A stretch of DNA of 64,000 nucleotides, taken from JAHEJE01 sp965216335. Its GTDB lineage: Bacteria; Pseudomonadota; Alphaproteobacteria; Rhizobiales; Aestuariivirgaceae. A model generated the notes under the pieces. It saw only the letters and a list, made by a program, of their open reading frames with translations, ran no database searches and was not told the DNA's origin. Made by a program: the position numbers and the translations under genes. Shown in pieces: positions 46,575 to 55,364 of this stretch; the stretch's first letter is position 1, and each line of letters starts with the position of its first letter. The DNA is taken from positions 3,782,001 through 3,846,000 of the forward strand of contig OZ244154.1 of NCBI GenBank assembly GCA_965216335.1, in the 5' to 3' direction.

Positions 46575-46644
46575 TCTTGGCGAAAGCCGGCTTCGTCCGC
46601 ATAGCCGACAATCGGGGCCAACTCTGCTGCGCCAAATGTCGGGC

Positions 46645-46825
46645 TCAATGCACGGGTGGCTCTGGCAGAAACGGCACCAACGCCACCGACTGCACAGCTA
46701 CGAACACCGCAGACGCCGCGACATGAGCCTCTGGCGCATTGGCCGCTGCCCGGCGCATCCAGCTACAGGCCGATGATGGCGCCGATGGTGTATTGGCAGG
46801 TGTGGGCTATGGCTAAGGTGGAGTT
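46645..46825 (-). pseudogene. C-terminal remnant of an MFS transporter gene
   Basis: On the minus strand the sequence translates to CQYTIGAIIGL, then a TAG where the intact MFS gene at 57173-58414 has a Trp codon. A one-base shift follows, then PEAHVAASAVFVAVQS to a stop. The intact protein has CQYLIGAIIGLWPE and PEAYVVAFAVFLAIQT with the same stop position. It is a decayed paralogue of which only the last 60 or so codons survive, cut off by the repeat at 46850. Confidence 0.85.
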
Positions 46826-46849
46826 GGAGTCGCTGAGTCTGCCCCGGAC

Positions 46850-47118
46850 GTGATCCGGGGTCGGGATGGGGGTGGATGGCGGTGCCGCCGGCATCTGGGT
46901 TCATGTGGGGCACTGGGGTCAATCCCCACCCTGACCCTCCCCTTTTCTAGGGGAGGGAATGGCCGGAGCCAACCTGAAGTCATGTCGGAGCTTGTTGGGG
47001 TGCATGCAACTATCCAATACAATTGAAGAAATGTGCTTTCACCCAATGTTAAACCGGACAGCAGCGGGTCAAACCCGGGGACGGCAGAAACAATGTACAA
47101 ATCCACGTGCGATAACCC
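46850..47118 (-). repeat. Composite repeat, copy 3, inverted
   Basis: Same family as copy 1 in the opposite orientation: arm AAACCGGACAGCAGCGGGTC near 47051, then ATTGAAGAAATGTGC, GTTGCATG, and the core hairpin CTCCCCTTTTCTAGGGGAG. The far arm is missing; the element is cut near 46850 next to the MFS remnant. Outer flank similarity (CACGTGCGATAACCC) reaches 47118. The IS256 element starts 55 bp further on. Confidence 0.75.
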
Positions 47119-47172
47119 TCTCCATTCTTTAGGGAGGGAACTGTTTGTTTGCGGCGCGGGGGAGGGCACAGA

Positions 47173-48494
47173 GGTAGTGTCCAGAGTCTTTCGCACTTTT
47201 TGTCATGCGACGGCGGTTCCTTGGGGTTGGTTTTTCATTGCAGTCAGCGGGTCCATGTTCATGTAGCGCCTCGTTGACCACTGGGTTCCAGCAATGTGTC
47301 TCAACCTGGCTGCAGCCAGGTTGAGACAGGATTGTCCGTCCGGGAAAGCCCCGACCACCCTGGTTCGCCGTCTGATCTCGCGCATCAGCCGCTCCAGCGG
47401 ATTGTTGGTGCGCAACTTGATCCAGTGACTGTCCGGGAACGCATAGAAGGTCAGCGTCTCGCCAATCTTGTCCTCAACCAGCTCTGCCGCCTTGCCCATG
47501 CGCTGGCGGCGCAGCTCGGCCGCGACCGCTTCGGCCTTGTCGGTGGCCGCCTGCCGGTTCTCCTGGGCATGGATGGCCTTCAGCATGTGGCTCACCTGGC
47601 GCATCTTGCCTGCCGGCACATGACTGAAGACATTGCGATAGAAATGCACCATGCAGCGCTGCCACCGGGTCTCGGGCAGATAGTCGGCAACGCTCTCCAC
47701 CAGGCCACGACAGGCGTCTGATACCACCAGCTCCACACCATTCAGGCCCCGGTCCACCAGATGGCGCAGGAACGACGACCATCCGGACTTGTCCTCCTTG
47801 GCCCCCTCGCAGATGCCCAGAACCTCGCGATAGCCATCCGAGGTCACGCCAATCGCCACCAGCAGCGAGACGTTGCGCACCTCACCGGCCCATGAGCGCT
47901 TCATCACGATACCATCGAGAAAGACATACGGATGTGAGCCCTCAATCGGCTTGTGGCGCCATTCCTCGATCTTGGCATAGATCTTCTTGTTGAGGTTCGA
48001 CACCGTCGACGGGCTCACCCGCGTGCCCCACAGCGCCTCGGTGATGTCTTCGACCCGGCGCACCGAAACACCCGCCAGATACATCTCGATCAAAGCTTCC
48101 TCGACGCTGCTCTCGCGGCGCTGGTAGCGTTCTATGATCGCCGTCTCGAATGTTTGTCGCCGCAGCTTCGGCACCTTCAGCTTGACCGCGCCGGCCTTGG
48201 TGTGAAGCGACCGGTCGTAGCTGCCAGCGCGTGTGTCGGTCCGAGCCTCACTGCGCTCATACCGGCCAGCCCCGCACAACCGGTCGGCCTCGGCATCCAG
48301 CATCGCATTCAAGGCTTCTTCAACCGTGCCGCGCACCATCTCGCCAAGGTGATCGCGTATCCGCGCCTCGTCGATCTGGATCACCTGACCCATCGCCTTG
48401 GTCTCCGTATCATCACTCATCGTCTCGCTCCTCTCACTCAGTGTGAAAGGAACCACCGCATCAGGCAAATGTGCGAAAGACTCTCTACGTTATC
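47173..48494 (-). mobile_element. IS256-family insertion sequence, copy 1
   Basis: 1322 bp. Imperfect terminal inverted repeats of 24 bp begin GGTAGTGTCC at the left and end ACGTTATC at the right, sharing AGAGTCTTTCGCAC. It is flanked by 8-bp direct repeats GGCACAGA (47165-47172 and 48495-48502), the target duplication. One transposase gene is inside. The sequence matches copy 2 at 61763-63084 throughout, so transposition is recent. It ends 53 bp upstream of the prenyltransferase start codon. Confidence 0.97.
47203..48420 (-). CDS. IS256-family transposase, copy 1
   Basis: 405 aa mutator-type transposase. The DDE residues are visible in FLDGIVMKRSW, VVSDACRGL and NPLERLMREIRRRTRVVGAF. The N-terminal part includes VEEALNAMLDAEADRLCGA and KLKVPKLRRQTFETAI, typical of the family. 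I start at MSDDTETKAM with GAGGAG seven bases upstream; the frame extends 16 codons further. It appears intact and active. Confidence 0.96.
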   Translation of the reverse strand: MSDDTETKAMGQVIQIDEARIRDHLGEMVRGTVEEALNAMLDAEADRLCGAGRYERSEARTDTRAGSYDRSLHTKAGAVKLKVPKLRRQTFETAIIERYQRRESSVEEALIEMYLAGVSVRRVEDITEALWGTRVSPSTVSNLNKKIYAKIEEWRHKPIEGSHPYVFLDGIVMKRSWAGEVRNVSLLVAIGVTSDGYREVLGICEGAKEDKSGWSSFLRHLVDRGLNGVELVVSDACRGLVESVADYLPETRWQRCMVHFYRNVFSHVPAGKMRQVSHMLKAIHAQENRQAATDKAEAVAAELRRQRMGKAAELVEDKIGETLTFYAFPDSHWIKLRTNNPLERLMREIRRRTRVVGAFPDGQSCLNLAAARLRHIAGTQWSTRRYMNMDPLTAMKNQPQGTAVA

Positions 48495-48547
48495 GGCACA
48501 GATTCAACAACTACGCCCGATGCCCTAAACAGGCTATAGACTGGGGC

Positions 48548-49507
48548 ATGTCACAGCCGTTGCCGCACAATCCGGACACCGACGGGCTGCCGAGGACGGC
48601 CTTGGCGCGGGGCGTCGGGCGGTATGTTGGTTCAACCCGGCCGATGTTCCTGTCGGCGTCCGTGTTGCCGGTGCTGGTCGGATCGGCCTGGGGGTGGCGG
48701 GCGGCGGGGGGCTTCGATTGGCTTGTCTTCCTCATCGCGCTCGCGGCCGTTGCCCTGATCCATGCCGGCGCCAATGTGGCCAACGACGTGGCCGACGATC
48801 GCTCCGGCACGGACCGGGTGAACGAACATCGCATCCATCCCTTCACCGGCGGCTCGCGCTTCATTCAGGACGGGATCCTGACGGCCGGGGAGATGACCTC
48901 GTGGGCCGCCGTTCTGTTTGCAGCCGGCATTGCCCTGGGGCTGGTTCTGGTGCTGCTCAAGGGCCCCTGGGTGCTGGTTTTTGGGGTTGTGGGCGTTGCG
49001 ATCGGCCTGGCCTATTCGTTGCCGCCAGTCGCGCTGAATGCACGCGGACTGGGCGAAGCCGCCGTGGCGGTCGCGTTCGGCGTGCTGCCGGTGGCCGGCG
49101 GCTTCTGGTTGCAGGCAGGCCATGTGACCGGCGCCTGCGTGCTGGTTTCGCTTGCGGTGAGCCTGTGGGTCATGGCCATTCTGATCATCAACGAAATACC
49201 CGACATCGCCGCTGACGAAACCGCCGGCAAGCGCACGCTGGTGGTTCGGCTTGGGCCCGGCGCCAGCGGTTGGCTCTATCTGGCGGTGCAGGCGGCCGCT
49301 TTTCTCACGCTCGTTCTTGCCGCCTTTGCCGGTGCCATCGGCTGGGTGGGCCTGCTCCTTCCAGCGGCCCTGCTGGCGTTGGCGGCGTGGACGGCACGCA
49401 CGCTCAACACATCCCGCGACAGCCTCCGGCGCGGGATCGTGGCGACCCTGGTCATCCACGCCTTGGGCTCGGTATGGCTCGCGGCACTCGCGCTTGCCGC
49501 AGCCTGA
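48548..49507 (+). CDS. UbiA-family prenyltransferase (MenA-like)
   Basis: 319 aa inner-membrane enzyme with about nine hydrophobic helices. The first aspartate-rich motif is NVANDVADDRSGTDR near residue 75, and the second is DIAADETAGKRTLVVRLG near residue 220, matching the UbiA superfamily and most like 1,4-dihydroxy-2-naphthoate prenyltransferases. It may make a quinone; its neighbour is the nap operon, which draws electrons from quinol, but menaquinone synthesis cannot be assumed. IS256 copy 1 was inserted 45 bp upstream of the start codon, beyond the target duplication, so its native promoter may be lost. Confidence 0.9.
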   Translation: MSQPLPHNPDTDGLPRTALARGVGRYVGSTRPMFLSASVLPVLVGSAWGWRAAGGFDWLVFLIALAAVALIHAGANVANDVADDRSGTDRVNEHRIHPFTGGSRFIQDGILTAGEMTSWAAVLFAAGIALGLVLVLLKGPWVLVFGVVGVAIGLAYSLPPVALNARGLGEAAVAVAFGVLPVAGGFWLQAGHVTGACVLVSLAVSLWVMAILIINEIPDIAADETAGKRTLVVRLGPGASGWLYLAVQAAAFLTLVLAAFAGAIGWVGLLLPAALLALAAWTARTLNTSRDSLRRGIVATLVIHALGSVWLAALALAAA

Positions 49508-49609
49508 TACTCAACAGACCCCAGGGTCGAGCCTCCTGCGCTGACGGAAACCCGTTGTCATACCAGCGCGGTACAACAGTCAGAAAAGCGAACGCCGGTA
49601 CCGCCGGCA

Positions 49610-50329
49610 CTAGTCGCTCAGGCTTGAAACGTAGGTGCGCAGGGCTTGCAGGGTTGCGGTTTTCTGTGCGTGACCGGGAACCTGATCGTTCGGCATGCCG
49701 GCCTGGAGTTTCATGTAGGCATCCTCCGAGCCCTGCGGCAGAGTGTGGGCGATGCCCTGGTGGCAGTCGATGCAGGTCTTGCCGCCGTCGATGGCCTCCT
49801 GGTGCGCCTTGCCGGAGCGGGTTTCCTGGCGGGTGAAATCCATCGATTCGAAGTCGTGGCAGTTGCGGCACTCGCGGCTGTCGGTCGCCTTCATTTCCTT
49901 CCACACGTTTGCCGCCAGCTTCAGGCGCTTGGCGTTGAATTTCTCCGGCGTGGAGACCGAGCCGGCGAAGTGGTGGAACAGTTCGTTCGAGGCGATGATC
50001 TTGCGCTTGACCTTGTGGAACCACTCCTTGGGCACATGGCAGTCCGGGCAGGTGGCACGCACGCCGGAGCGGTTGTTGTAGTGGACGGTTTCCTTGTACT
50101 CGACGTAGACGTTTTCCTCCATCTCGTGACACGAGATGCAGAACGCCTCGGAGTTGGTGGCTTCCATCGCCCAGTTGAAGCCGCCCCAGAAGATGATGCC
50201 GGCCAGGCCGCCGATGATCAGCAGCGCGCCGAGCGAATAGGCGCTGGTCGGCCGCCACAGGGCAGTCCATACGCGGCGAACGAATCCGGCGGATTTTTCC
50301 GGGCTGGTGCCTTGGTCGTTATTGCTCAT
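49610..50329 (-). CDS. napC: NapC tetrahaem cytochrome c
   Basis: Membrane-anchored NapC/NirT-type cytochrome that passes electrons from quinol to NapB/NapA, 239 aa. One N-terminal helix (SLGALLIIGGLAGIIFWGG) is followed by four CxxCH haem sites: CISCH, CPDCH, CRNCH and CIDCH. Last gene of napFDAGHBC; 30 bp after napB. Confidence 0.97.
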   Translation of the reverse strand: MSNNDQGTSPEKSAGFVRRVWTALWRPTSAYSLGALLIIGGLAGIIFWGGFNWAMEATNSEAFCISCHEMEENVYVEYKETVHYNNRSGVRATCPDCHVPKEWFHKVKRKIIASNELFHHFAGSVSTPEKFNAKRLKLAANVWKEMKATDSRECRNCHDFESMDFTRQETRSGKAHQEAIDGGKTCIDCHQGIAHTLPQGSEDAYMKLQAGMPNDQVPGHAQKTATLQALRTYVSSLSD

Positions 50330-50359
50330 TTCAGGGTCTCTTTTCTATCCCGGTTGCAC

Positions 50360-50800
50360 TCAGCGGTTCGAAGACGGCTGGAAGACGTTCTCGACCAGCG
50401 GGTCGACGCCGACCTGCGGCACGTGGCACTGGTTGCAGAACCAGCGGGTGCCGGCGATCTCGTCGCCCTGGCGGCCTTCGCGGTCGAGGTAGTGGGTCAT
50501 GGACAATGTCGGGGCGTTCTTGGCGCCGGCGTTGGTCCAGTCATGGCAGCCGAGGCACTGGTTGACGCGCTTGTCGATCTGGTACTGGTCGATGGCGTGC
50601 GGGATGAGCGGCGGCTGCTGGCGGTAGGCCCGGGTGAAGCGCTGCTTGTCCTGCTTGGCCAGTTGCTCGATCGGCCTGGGCTCATCGATCTGGACGCCGC
50701 GGAGGGATTTCACGCCGCCATTGTCCTGGGCGAACGATAATCCTGCCACCATCATGACGGCCGCTGCCGAAGCGGCGGCAATGGCGATGAGTTTCTTCAT
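50360..50800 (-). CDS. napB: Periplasmic nitrate reductase dihaem subunit
   Basis: 146 aa small subunit of NapAB. It has a signal peptide of about 24 residues (IAAASAAAVMMVAGLSFA) and two haem motifs CLGCH and CNQCH, with the usual ENVFQPSS near the C-terminus. The ATG overlaps the napH stop (ATGA), and AGGAG lies upstream, inside napH. It transfers electrons from NapC to NapA in the periplasm. Confidence 0.97.
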   Translation of the reverse strand: MKKLIAIAAASAAAVMMVAGLSFAQDNGGVKSLRGVQIDEPRPIEQLAKQDKQRFTRAYRQQPPLIPHAIDQYQIDKRVNQCLGCHDWTNAGAKNAPTLSMTHYLDREGRQGDEIAGTRWFCNQCHVPQVGVDPLVENVFQPSSNR

Positions 50801-51738
50801 GACATGTCTCCTTGCTGAACCCAGCCGGTCTTGCCGGAACGGATGATCTGGTTTGCCGGTGTCGCCCCGTCCGGGGCGATGCGGTGGTTGAAACGATGGG
50901 TGAAATGAAAAACGTCTTCCGGGCACACGTCGATGCAGCGGCCGCAGGCCGAGCAGTCGCGGGCCAGGATGAGCGGGGTGTCGCCGCCCTTGCCGCGCAG
51001 GGCAGGGGTGATGACATGCGGCTCCGGGCACACGGCAAAGCAGTCCATGCAGTCATCGCACGCTGCCCGGTTGGCGGCGGAGATGCGCAGCAGGCTCTTT
51101 TCGTTGAGCAGGCCGTAGAACGCGCCGACCGGGCACAGGTGGCCGCACCAGCCGTGGCGCGAGACGAAGACGTCGAACAGGAAGACCGCGACGACAAACG
51201 CCCACGCCGCGCCCATGCCGAAGATCAGGCCGCGGTGGACCATGGACACCGGGTTGACGAACTCCCAGGCGATGGTGCCGGTGATGGCGGAGACGATCAG
51301 CGTTGTGGCGAGGATCCACAGCCGGGTGTGGCGCTTCGGCTGCCAGCCCTTTTGCAGGCCGAGCCGGTTGTGCAGCCAGCCGGCGGCATCGGTGACCGGG
51401 TTGATCGGGCACACCCATGAGCAATAGAGCCGGCCGCTGATGAGGGCATAGAACGCCGCGACGATCAGTGCGCCGGTAATGGCGGCCATCTCCGGCCAGT
51501 GCCCGGCTGCAAGGCCCTGCACGAGCACGTAAGGGTCAGTGAGCGGCAGGGTGTCGAAGGTCAGGCTCGAGGCCAGGTTGCCCTTGACCCACCAGATACC
51601 GAACCACGGGCCGATGAGGAAGACGGCCAGCACGGTGAGCTGGCTGAGACGGCGCAGGATGAGGAAGCGATGGGCGGCGAGCCAGCCCTTGGCGGCAACG
51701 GCTTCGGCGCCCGGTCTGAGCGTTGCTGAAGGCGTCAT
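50797..51738 (-). CDS. napH: Quinol dehydrogenase membrane component
   Basis: 313 aa with four to five membrane helices and two ferredoxin-type cluster motifs in the C-terminal part (CDDCMDCFAVCP and CSACGRCIDVCP). Membrane segments carry CSWVCPINPVTD and WCGHLCPVGAFY, typical of NapH. With NapG it forms a second, quinol-oxidising route to NapA. Start chosen at MTPSATLRPG, overlapping the napG stop; it overlaps napB by four bases. Confidence 0.96.
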   Translation of the reverse strand: MTPSATLRPGAEAVAAKGWLAAHRFLILRRLSQLTVLAVFLIGPWFGIWWVKGNLASSLTFDTLPLTDPYVLVQGLAAGHWPEMAAITGALIVAAFYALISGRLYCSWVCPINPVTDAAGWLHNRLGLQKGWQPKRHTRLWILATTLIVSAITGTIAWEFVNPVSMVHRGLIFGMGAAWAFVVAVFLFDVFVSRHGWCGHLCPVGAFYGLLNEKSLLRISAANRAACDDCMDCFAVCPEPHVITPALRGKGGDTPLILARDCSACGRCIDVCPEDVFHFTHRFNHRIAPDGATPANQIIRSGKTGWVQQGDMS

Positions 51739-52538
51739 GGTTTGGCCTCCGGCAGCTTGAACGTCGGCTTGAAGGCACCGCCCGGATCGGGCGTGCGGTC
51801 GGGCAGGTCGATGATGTCGGGCACCAGCGCGCCGCCGGCCTTCTTCTTTTCCTCCCAGCCAAGCCGGTAGTGTTCGCCGAGCTGGCCGCGGGCCAGGCGC
51901 TTGGGCAGAACCTTGATCGCGGCCTCCGGCAGCACGCAGCTCTTTTCGCACTTGCCGCAACCGGTGCAGGCATCGGCATGCACCGTCGGTGCGAACAGCG
52001 CGTGGTGGCCGGAGCGGCGGTTGTGGGCTTCCTCAAGCGTGATCGCCTTGTCGATGACCGGGCAGACCCGGTAGCAGACATCACACCTGAGCCCGAGGAA
52101 GTTGAGGCAGTTTTCCTGATCGACCAGCACGGCGACACCCATGTCGGCATCGTCGATATCGGTCAGACCCTTGTCGAGCGCGCCGGTCGGACACGCGGCG
52201 ACGCAGGGAATGTCGTCGCACATCTCGCACGGCACCGTGCGGGCGGTGAAATACGGTGTGCCGGTGGCAGCCGCGTTGGCGCCCAGTTCGGCCAGGCTCA
52301 GGGTGTCATAGGGACAGTCACGCACGCACAGGCCGCAGCGCACGCAGGCGGCCATGAAATCCTTTTCCGGCAGGGCGCCGGGCGGGCGCAGGGCATCGGC
52401 GGGCAGCTCGCGCGCATTTGCGGCATAGAACGACAACCCCATGCCGGCCAGCGCGCAGCCGCCGGCCAGCCGCGCGGCGTCGCCGATGAAGCGGCGCCGG
52501 TTGACGGCCTTTGGCTGTGCGTTGCGTGTGCCCGGCAT
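51735..52538 (-). CDS. napG: Ferredoxin-type protein NapG
   Basis: 267 aa periplasmic iron-sulfur protein with a Tat signal (NRRRFIGDAARLAGG). Four [4Fe-4S] motifs are visible: CVRCGLCVRDCP, CEMCDDIPCVAACP, CLNFLGLRCDVCYRVCP and CTGCGKCEKSC. It works with NapH. It lies between napA and napH, 28 bp downstream of napA. Confidence 0.96.
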   Translation of the reverse strand: MPGTRNAQPKAVNRRRFIGDAARLAGGCALAGMGLSFYAANARELPADALRPPGALPEKDFMAACVRCGLCVRDCPYDTLSLAELGANAAATGTPYFTARTVPCEMCDDIPCVAACPTGALDKGLTDIDDADMGVAVLVDQENCLNFLGLRCDVCYRVCPVIDKAITLEEAHNRRSGHHALFAPTVHADACTGCGKCEKSCVLPEAAIKVLPKRLARGQLGEHYRLGWEEKKKAGGALVPDIIDLPDRTPDPGGAFKPTFKLPEAKP

Positions 52539-52566
52539 GACGAGCGTACCCTCTCGCGTTGCCCGG

Positions 52567-55065
52567 CTAGGCTCTCACGACCTTGCAGGCGCACTTCTTG
52601 AAGTCGGTCTCCTTGGAGATCGGGCAGGTGGCATCAAGGGTCAACTTGTTGACCAACTGGCCTTCGTCGAACCACGGGAAGAACACCACGCCGCGCGGCA
52701 TCTTGTTGCGGCCACGGGTCTCGACGCGGGTCGCAACTTCGCCGCGCCGGGTCGAGATGGTGATCTCCTGGCCGCGCCGCACGCCGCGTTCCTTGGCGTC
52801 TTCAGGGTGCATGTAGACCACGGCCTGCGGATAGGCCCGGTGCAGTTCCGGCACGCGCCGGGTCATCGAGCCGGAGTGCCAGTGCTCGAGCACGCGGCCG
52901 GTGACCAGCCACAGGTCGAACTCGTCGTCGGGAGACTCGGCCGGCGGCTCATAAGGCGCAAAGATGATGTTGGCCTTGCCGTCCGGCTTGCCGTAGAAGC
53001 GAATGCCTTCGCCGGCCGGCACATAGCTGTCATAGCCTTCGCGGAAGCGGTACAGCGTCTCCTTGCCGTCGATGACCGGCCAGCGCAGGCCGCGCGCCTT
53101 GTGATAGGTGTCGAAGTCAGCCAGGTCGTGCGCATGGCCGCGCCCGAACTCGGCGTATTCCTCGAACAGACCCTTCTGGACGTAAAAGCCGAAGTCCTCG
53201 GATTCGTGATTGCCGAAGCCTTCCGCCGTTTCCGAGACCGGGTACTTGTTGACCTTGCCGTTGGCGTACAACACCTCGAACAGGGTCTTGCCCCTCAGCT
53301 CCGGTTTCTTGGCCAGCAATTCCTCCGGCCAGACCTCGTCGGTGGTGAAGCGTTTGGAGAACTCCATGACCTGCCAGACATCCGACTTCGATTCGCCGGG
53401 AGCCGCCACCTGCTCGCGCCAGAATTGGGTACGGCGTTCGGCATTGCCGTAGGCGCCTTCCTTTTCCACCCACATGGCGGTCGGCAGGATCAGGTCGGCG
53501 GCAAGTGCCGTGACCGTCGGATAGGGATCGGACACGACGATGAAGTTTTCCGGATTGCGGTAGCCGGGCCAGGTTTCCTCGTTGATGTTGGGCGCGGCCT
53601 GCATGTTGTTGGTGCACTGGACCCAGTAGGCATTGAGCTTGCCGTCCTTCAGCATGCGGTTCTGCAATACGGCGTGGAAGCCGGGCTTGCCGGGGATGGT
53701 GCCTTCCGGGATGCCCCATTTCTCCTCGCAGATCTTGCGGTGGGCTTCCTTCATAACCACCATGTCGGCCGGCAGGCGGTGGGCGAAGGTGCCGACCTCG
53801 CGGGCGGTGCCGCAGGCCGACGGCTGGCCGGTGAGCGAGAACGGGCTGTTGCCGGGCTCGGAGATCTTGCCGGTCAGCAGATGCACGTTGTAGCACAGGC
53901 CGTTCACCCACGAGCCGCGGGTGTGCTGGTTGAAGCCCATGGTCCACAGCGACATGACCTTGCGGTCCGGGTCGGCATAGGCCTTGGCGAGCCTGAGCAG
54001 GGCGTCCTGCGGCACGCCGGACATCTCGGACACCTTCTCCAGGGTGTATTCGGCCACAGCGGCCTTGTAGTCGTCGAAGCTGACCTTGGTCAGCTTGCCG
54101 TGCTTTTTCTCATGCGCCGGGTTGGCGGCGTTCTTTTCACGCTCGTCGGTGGGCCTGAGGCCATAGCCGATGTCGGTCGCCGTCTTGGTGATGTTGACGT
54201 GCTTGTTGACGAAGTCCCAGTTCACCGCATCGTTCTCGATGATGTAGTTGGCGATGTAGTTGAGGATCGCCAGGTCGGTCTGCGGCTTGAACACCATGGC
54301 GTTGTCGGCCAACTCGAAGTTGCGGTTTTCGAAGGTCGAGAGCACGTGCACCTCGGCACCCGGCTTGGTCAGCCGCGTGTCGGTCAGGCGCGACCACAGG
54401 ATCGGGTGCATCTCGGCCATGTTGGCGCCCCACAGCACGAAGGTATCGGCGTATTCCAGGTCGTCATAACAGCCCATCGGCTCGTCGATGCCGAAGGCGC
54501 GGATGAAGGCGGCAACGGCAGACGCCATGCAGTGGCGGGCGTTCGGGTCGATGTTGTTGGAGCGCAGGCCGGCCTTCATGAACTTGGCCGCGGCATAGCC
54601 CTCCCACACCGTCCACTGGCCGGAGCCGAACATGCCGACGGCGCTCGGGCCCTTGGCCTTGAGAGCGGCTTTCCACTTCTCGGCCATGATGTCGAAGGCC
54701 TCATCCCAGGAGACCGGCTCGAACTCGCCGTTCTTGTCGAACTTGCCGTCGGTCTTGCGCAACAGCGGGGTGGTGACGCGGTCCTGGCCGTACATGATCT
54801 TGGACAGGAAGTAGCCCTTGATGCAGTTGAGGCCGCGGTTGACCGGGGCATCCGGGTCGCCCTGGGTGGCCACTACGCGGCCGTCCTTGACGCCGACCAG
54901 CACCGAGCAGCCGGTGCCGCAGAACCGGCACGGCGCCTTGTCCCAGCGGATGTCTTCCTTGGTGTAGGCCAGCGCCGCGTTCGGGGCGGCGATGCCGGCA
55001 GCCGATGCGGTGGCAGCGACAGCGGAGGATTTCAGAAAGTCGCGGCGGGATTGCTTGACGGTCAT
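52567..55065 (-). CDS. napA: Periplasmic nitrate reductase catalytic subunit
   Basis: 832 aa molybdenum enzyme reducing nitrate to nitrite in the periplasm. It carries a Tat signal (SRRDFLKSS) at residue 6. The [4Fe-4S] motif is CRFCGTGC followed by Cys in GLNCIKGYF, and the molybdenum ligand is the Cys in NARHCMASAV near residue 175. The ending ATCPISKETDFKKCACKV is typical. Start at MTVKQSRRDF. It follows napD closely and is followed by napG, the order seen in many proteobacteria. Confidence 0.98.
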   Translation of the reverse strand: MTVKQSRRDFLKSSAVAATASAAGIAAPNAALAYTKEDIRWDKAPCRFCGTGCSVLVGVKDGRVVATQGDPDAPVNRGLNCIKGYFLSKIMYGQDRVTTPLLRKTDGKFDKNGEFEPVSWDEAFDIMAEKWKAALKAKGPSAVGMFGSGQWTVWEGYAAAKFMKAGLRSNNIDPNARHCMASAVAAFIRAFGIDEPMGCYDDLEYADTFVLWGANMAEMHPILWSRLTDTRLTKPGAEVHVLSTFENRNFELADNAMVFKPQTDLAILNYIANYIIENDAVNWDFVNKHVNITKTATDIGYGLRPTDEREKNAANPAHEKKHGKLTKVSFDDYKAAVAEYTLEKVSEMSGVPQDALLRLAKAYADPDRKVMSLWTMGFNQHTRGSWVNGLCYNVHLLTGKISEPGNSPFSLTGQPSACGTAREVGTFAHRLPADMVVMKEAHRKICEEKWGIPEGTIPGKPGFHAVLQNRMLKDGKLNAYWVQCTNNMQAAPNINEETWPGYRNPENFIVVSDPYPTVTALAADLILPTAMWVEKEGAYGNAERRTQFWREQVAAPGESKSDVWQVMEFSKRFTTDEVWPEELLAKKPELRGKTLFEVLYANGKVNKYPVSETAEGFGNHESEDFGFYVQKGLFEEYAEFGRGHAHDLADFDTYHKARGLRWPVIDGKETLYRFREGYDSYVPAGEGIRFYGKPDGKANIIFAPYEPPAESPDDEFDLWLVTGRVLEHWHSGSMTRRVPELHRAYPQAVVYMHPEDAKERGVRRGQEITISTRRGEVATRVETRGRNKMPRGVVFFPWFDEGQLVNKLTLDATCPISKETDFKKCACKVVRA

Positions 55066-55082
55066 GGATAGGGTCTCCCGTT

Positions 55083-55364
55083 TCAATGGCAAGCTGTTGT
55101 GGCCGGATGGCCGGTGTCTTCGGCCTCATCGGCCAGGTCTTCGAAACTGTGATAGGTGAGCGCCGCCGAAATGACGCCCGGCAGGCGGTGGATGGCCAGG
55201 ATGGTGTCGGCGGCGGTCTTGCCGCCGGCGTCCTCGGCAGTGACGATCAGCCGGTCGCCCGGCGCACGCTGGTGCACCTCGACGCCGGGCAGTTCGGCAA
55301 GATCGCGCTCAATGCGGTCGATCGTGCCGGGCGAACAGTGAATGAGAACGCCGCAGATGTTCAT
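55083..55364 (-). CDS. napD: Nitrate reductase chaperone NapD
   Basis: 93 aa cytosolic chaperone that binds the Tat signal of NapA and prevents premature export. It matches the NapD fold (ICGVLIHCSPGTIDRIERDL, LPGVEVHQRAP, and HRLPGVISAALTYHSFED). The start overlaps the napF stop by four bases; it ends 17 bp before napA. Confidence 0.95.
   Translation of the reverse strand: MNICGVLIHCSPGTIDRIERDLAELPGVEVHQRAPGDRLIVTAEDAGGKTAADTILAIHRLPGVISAALTYHSFEDLADEAEDTGHPATTACH

Noticed and set aside
52441..55071. An 876-codon plus-strand frame opposite napA
   Set aside because: Shadow of napA caused by GC-rich third positions; low-complexity Val/Gly/His/Arg composition and no family.
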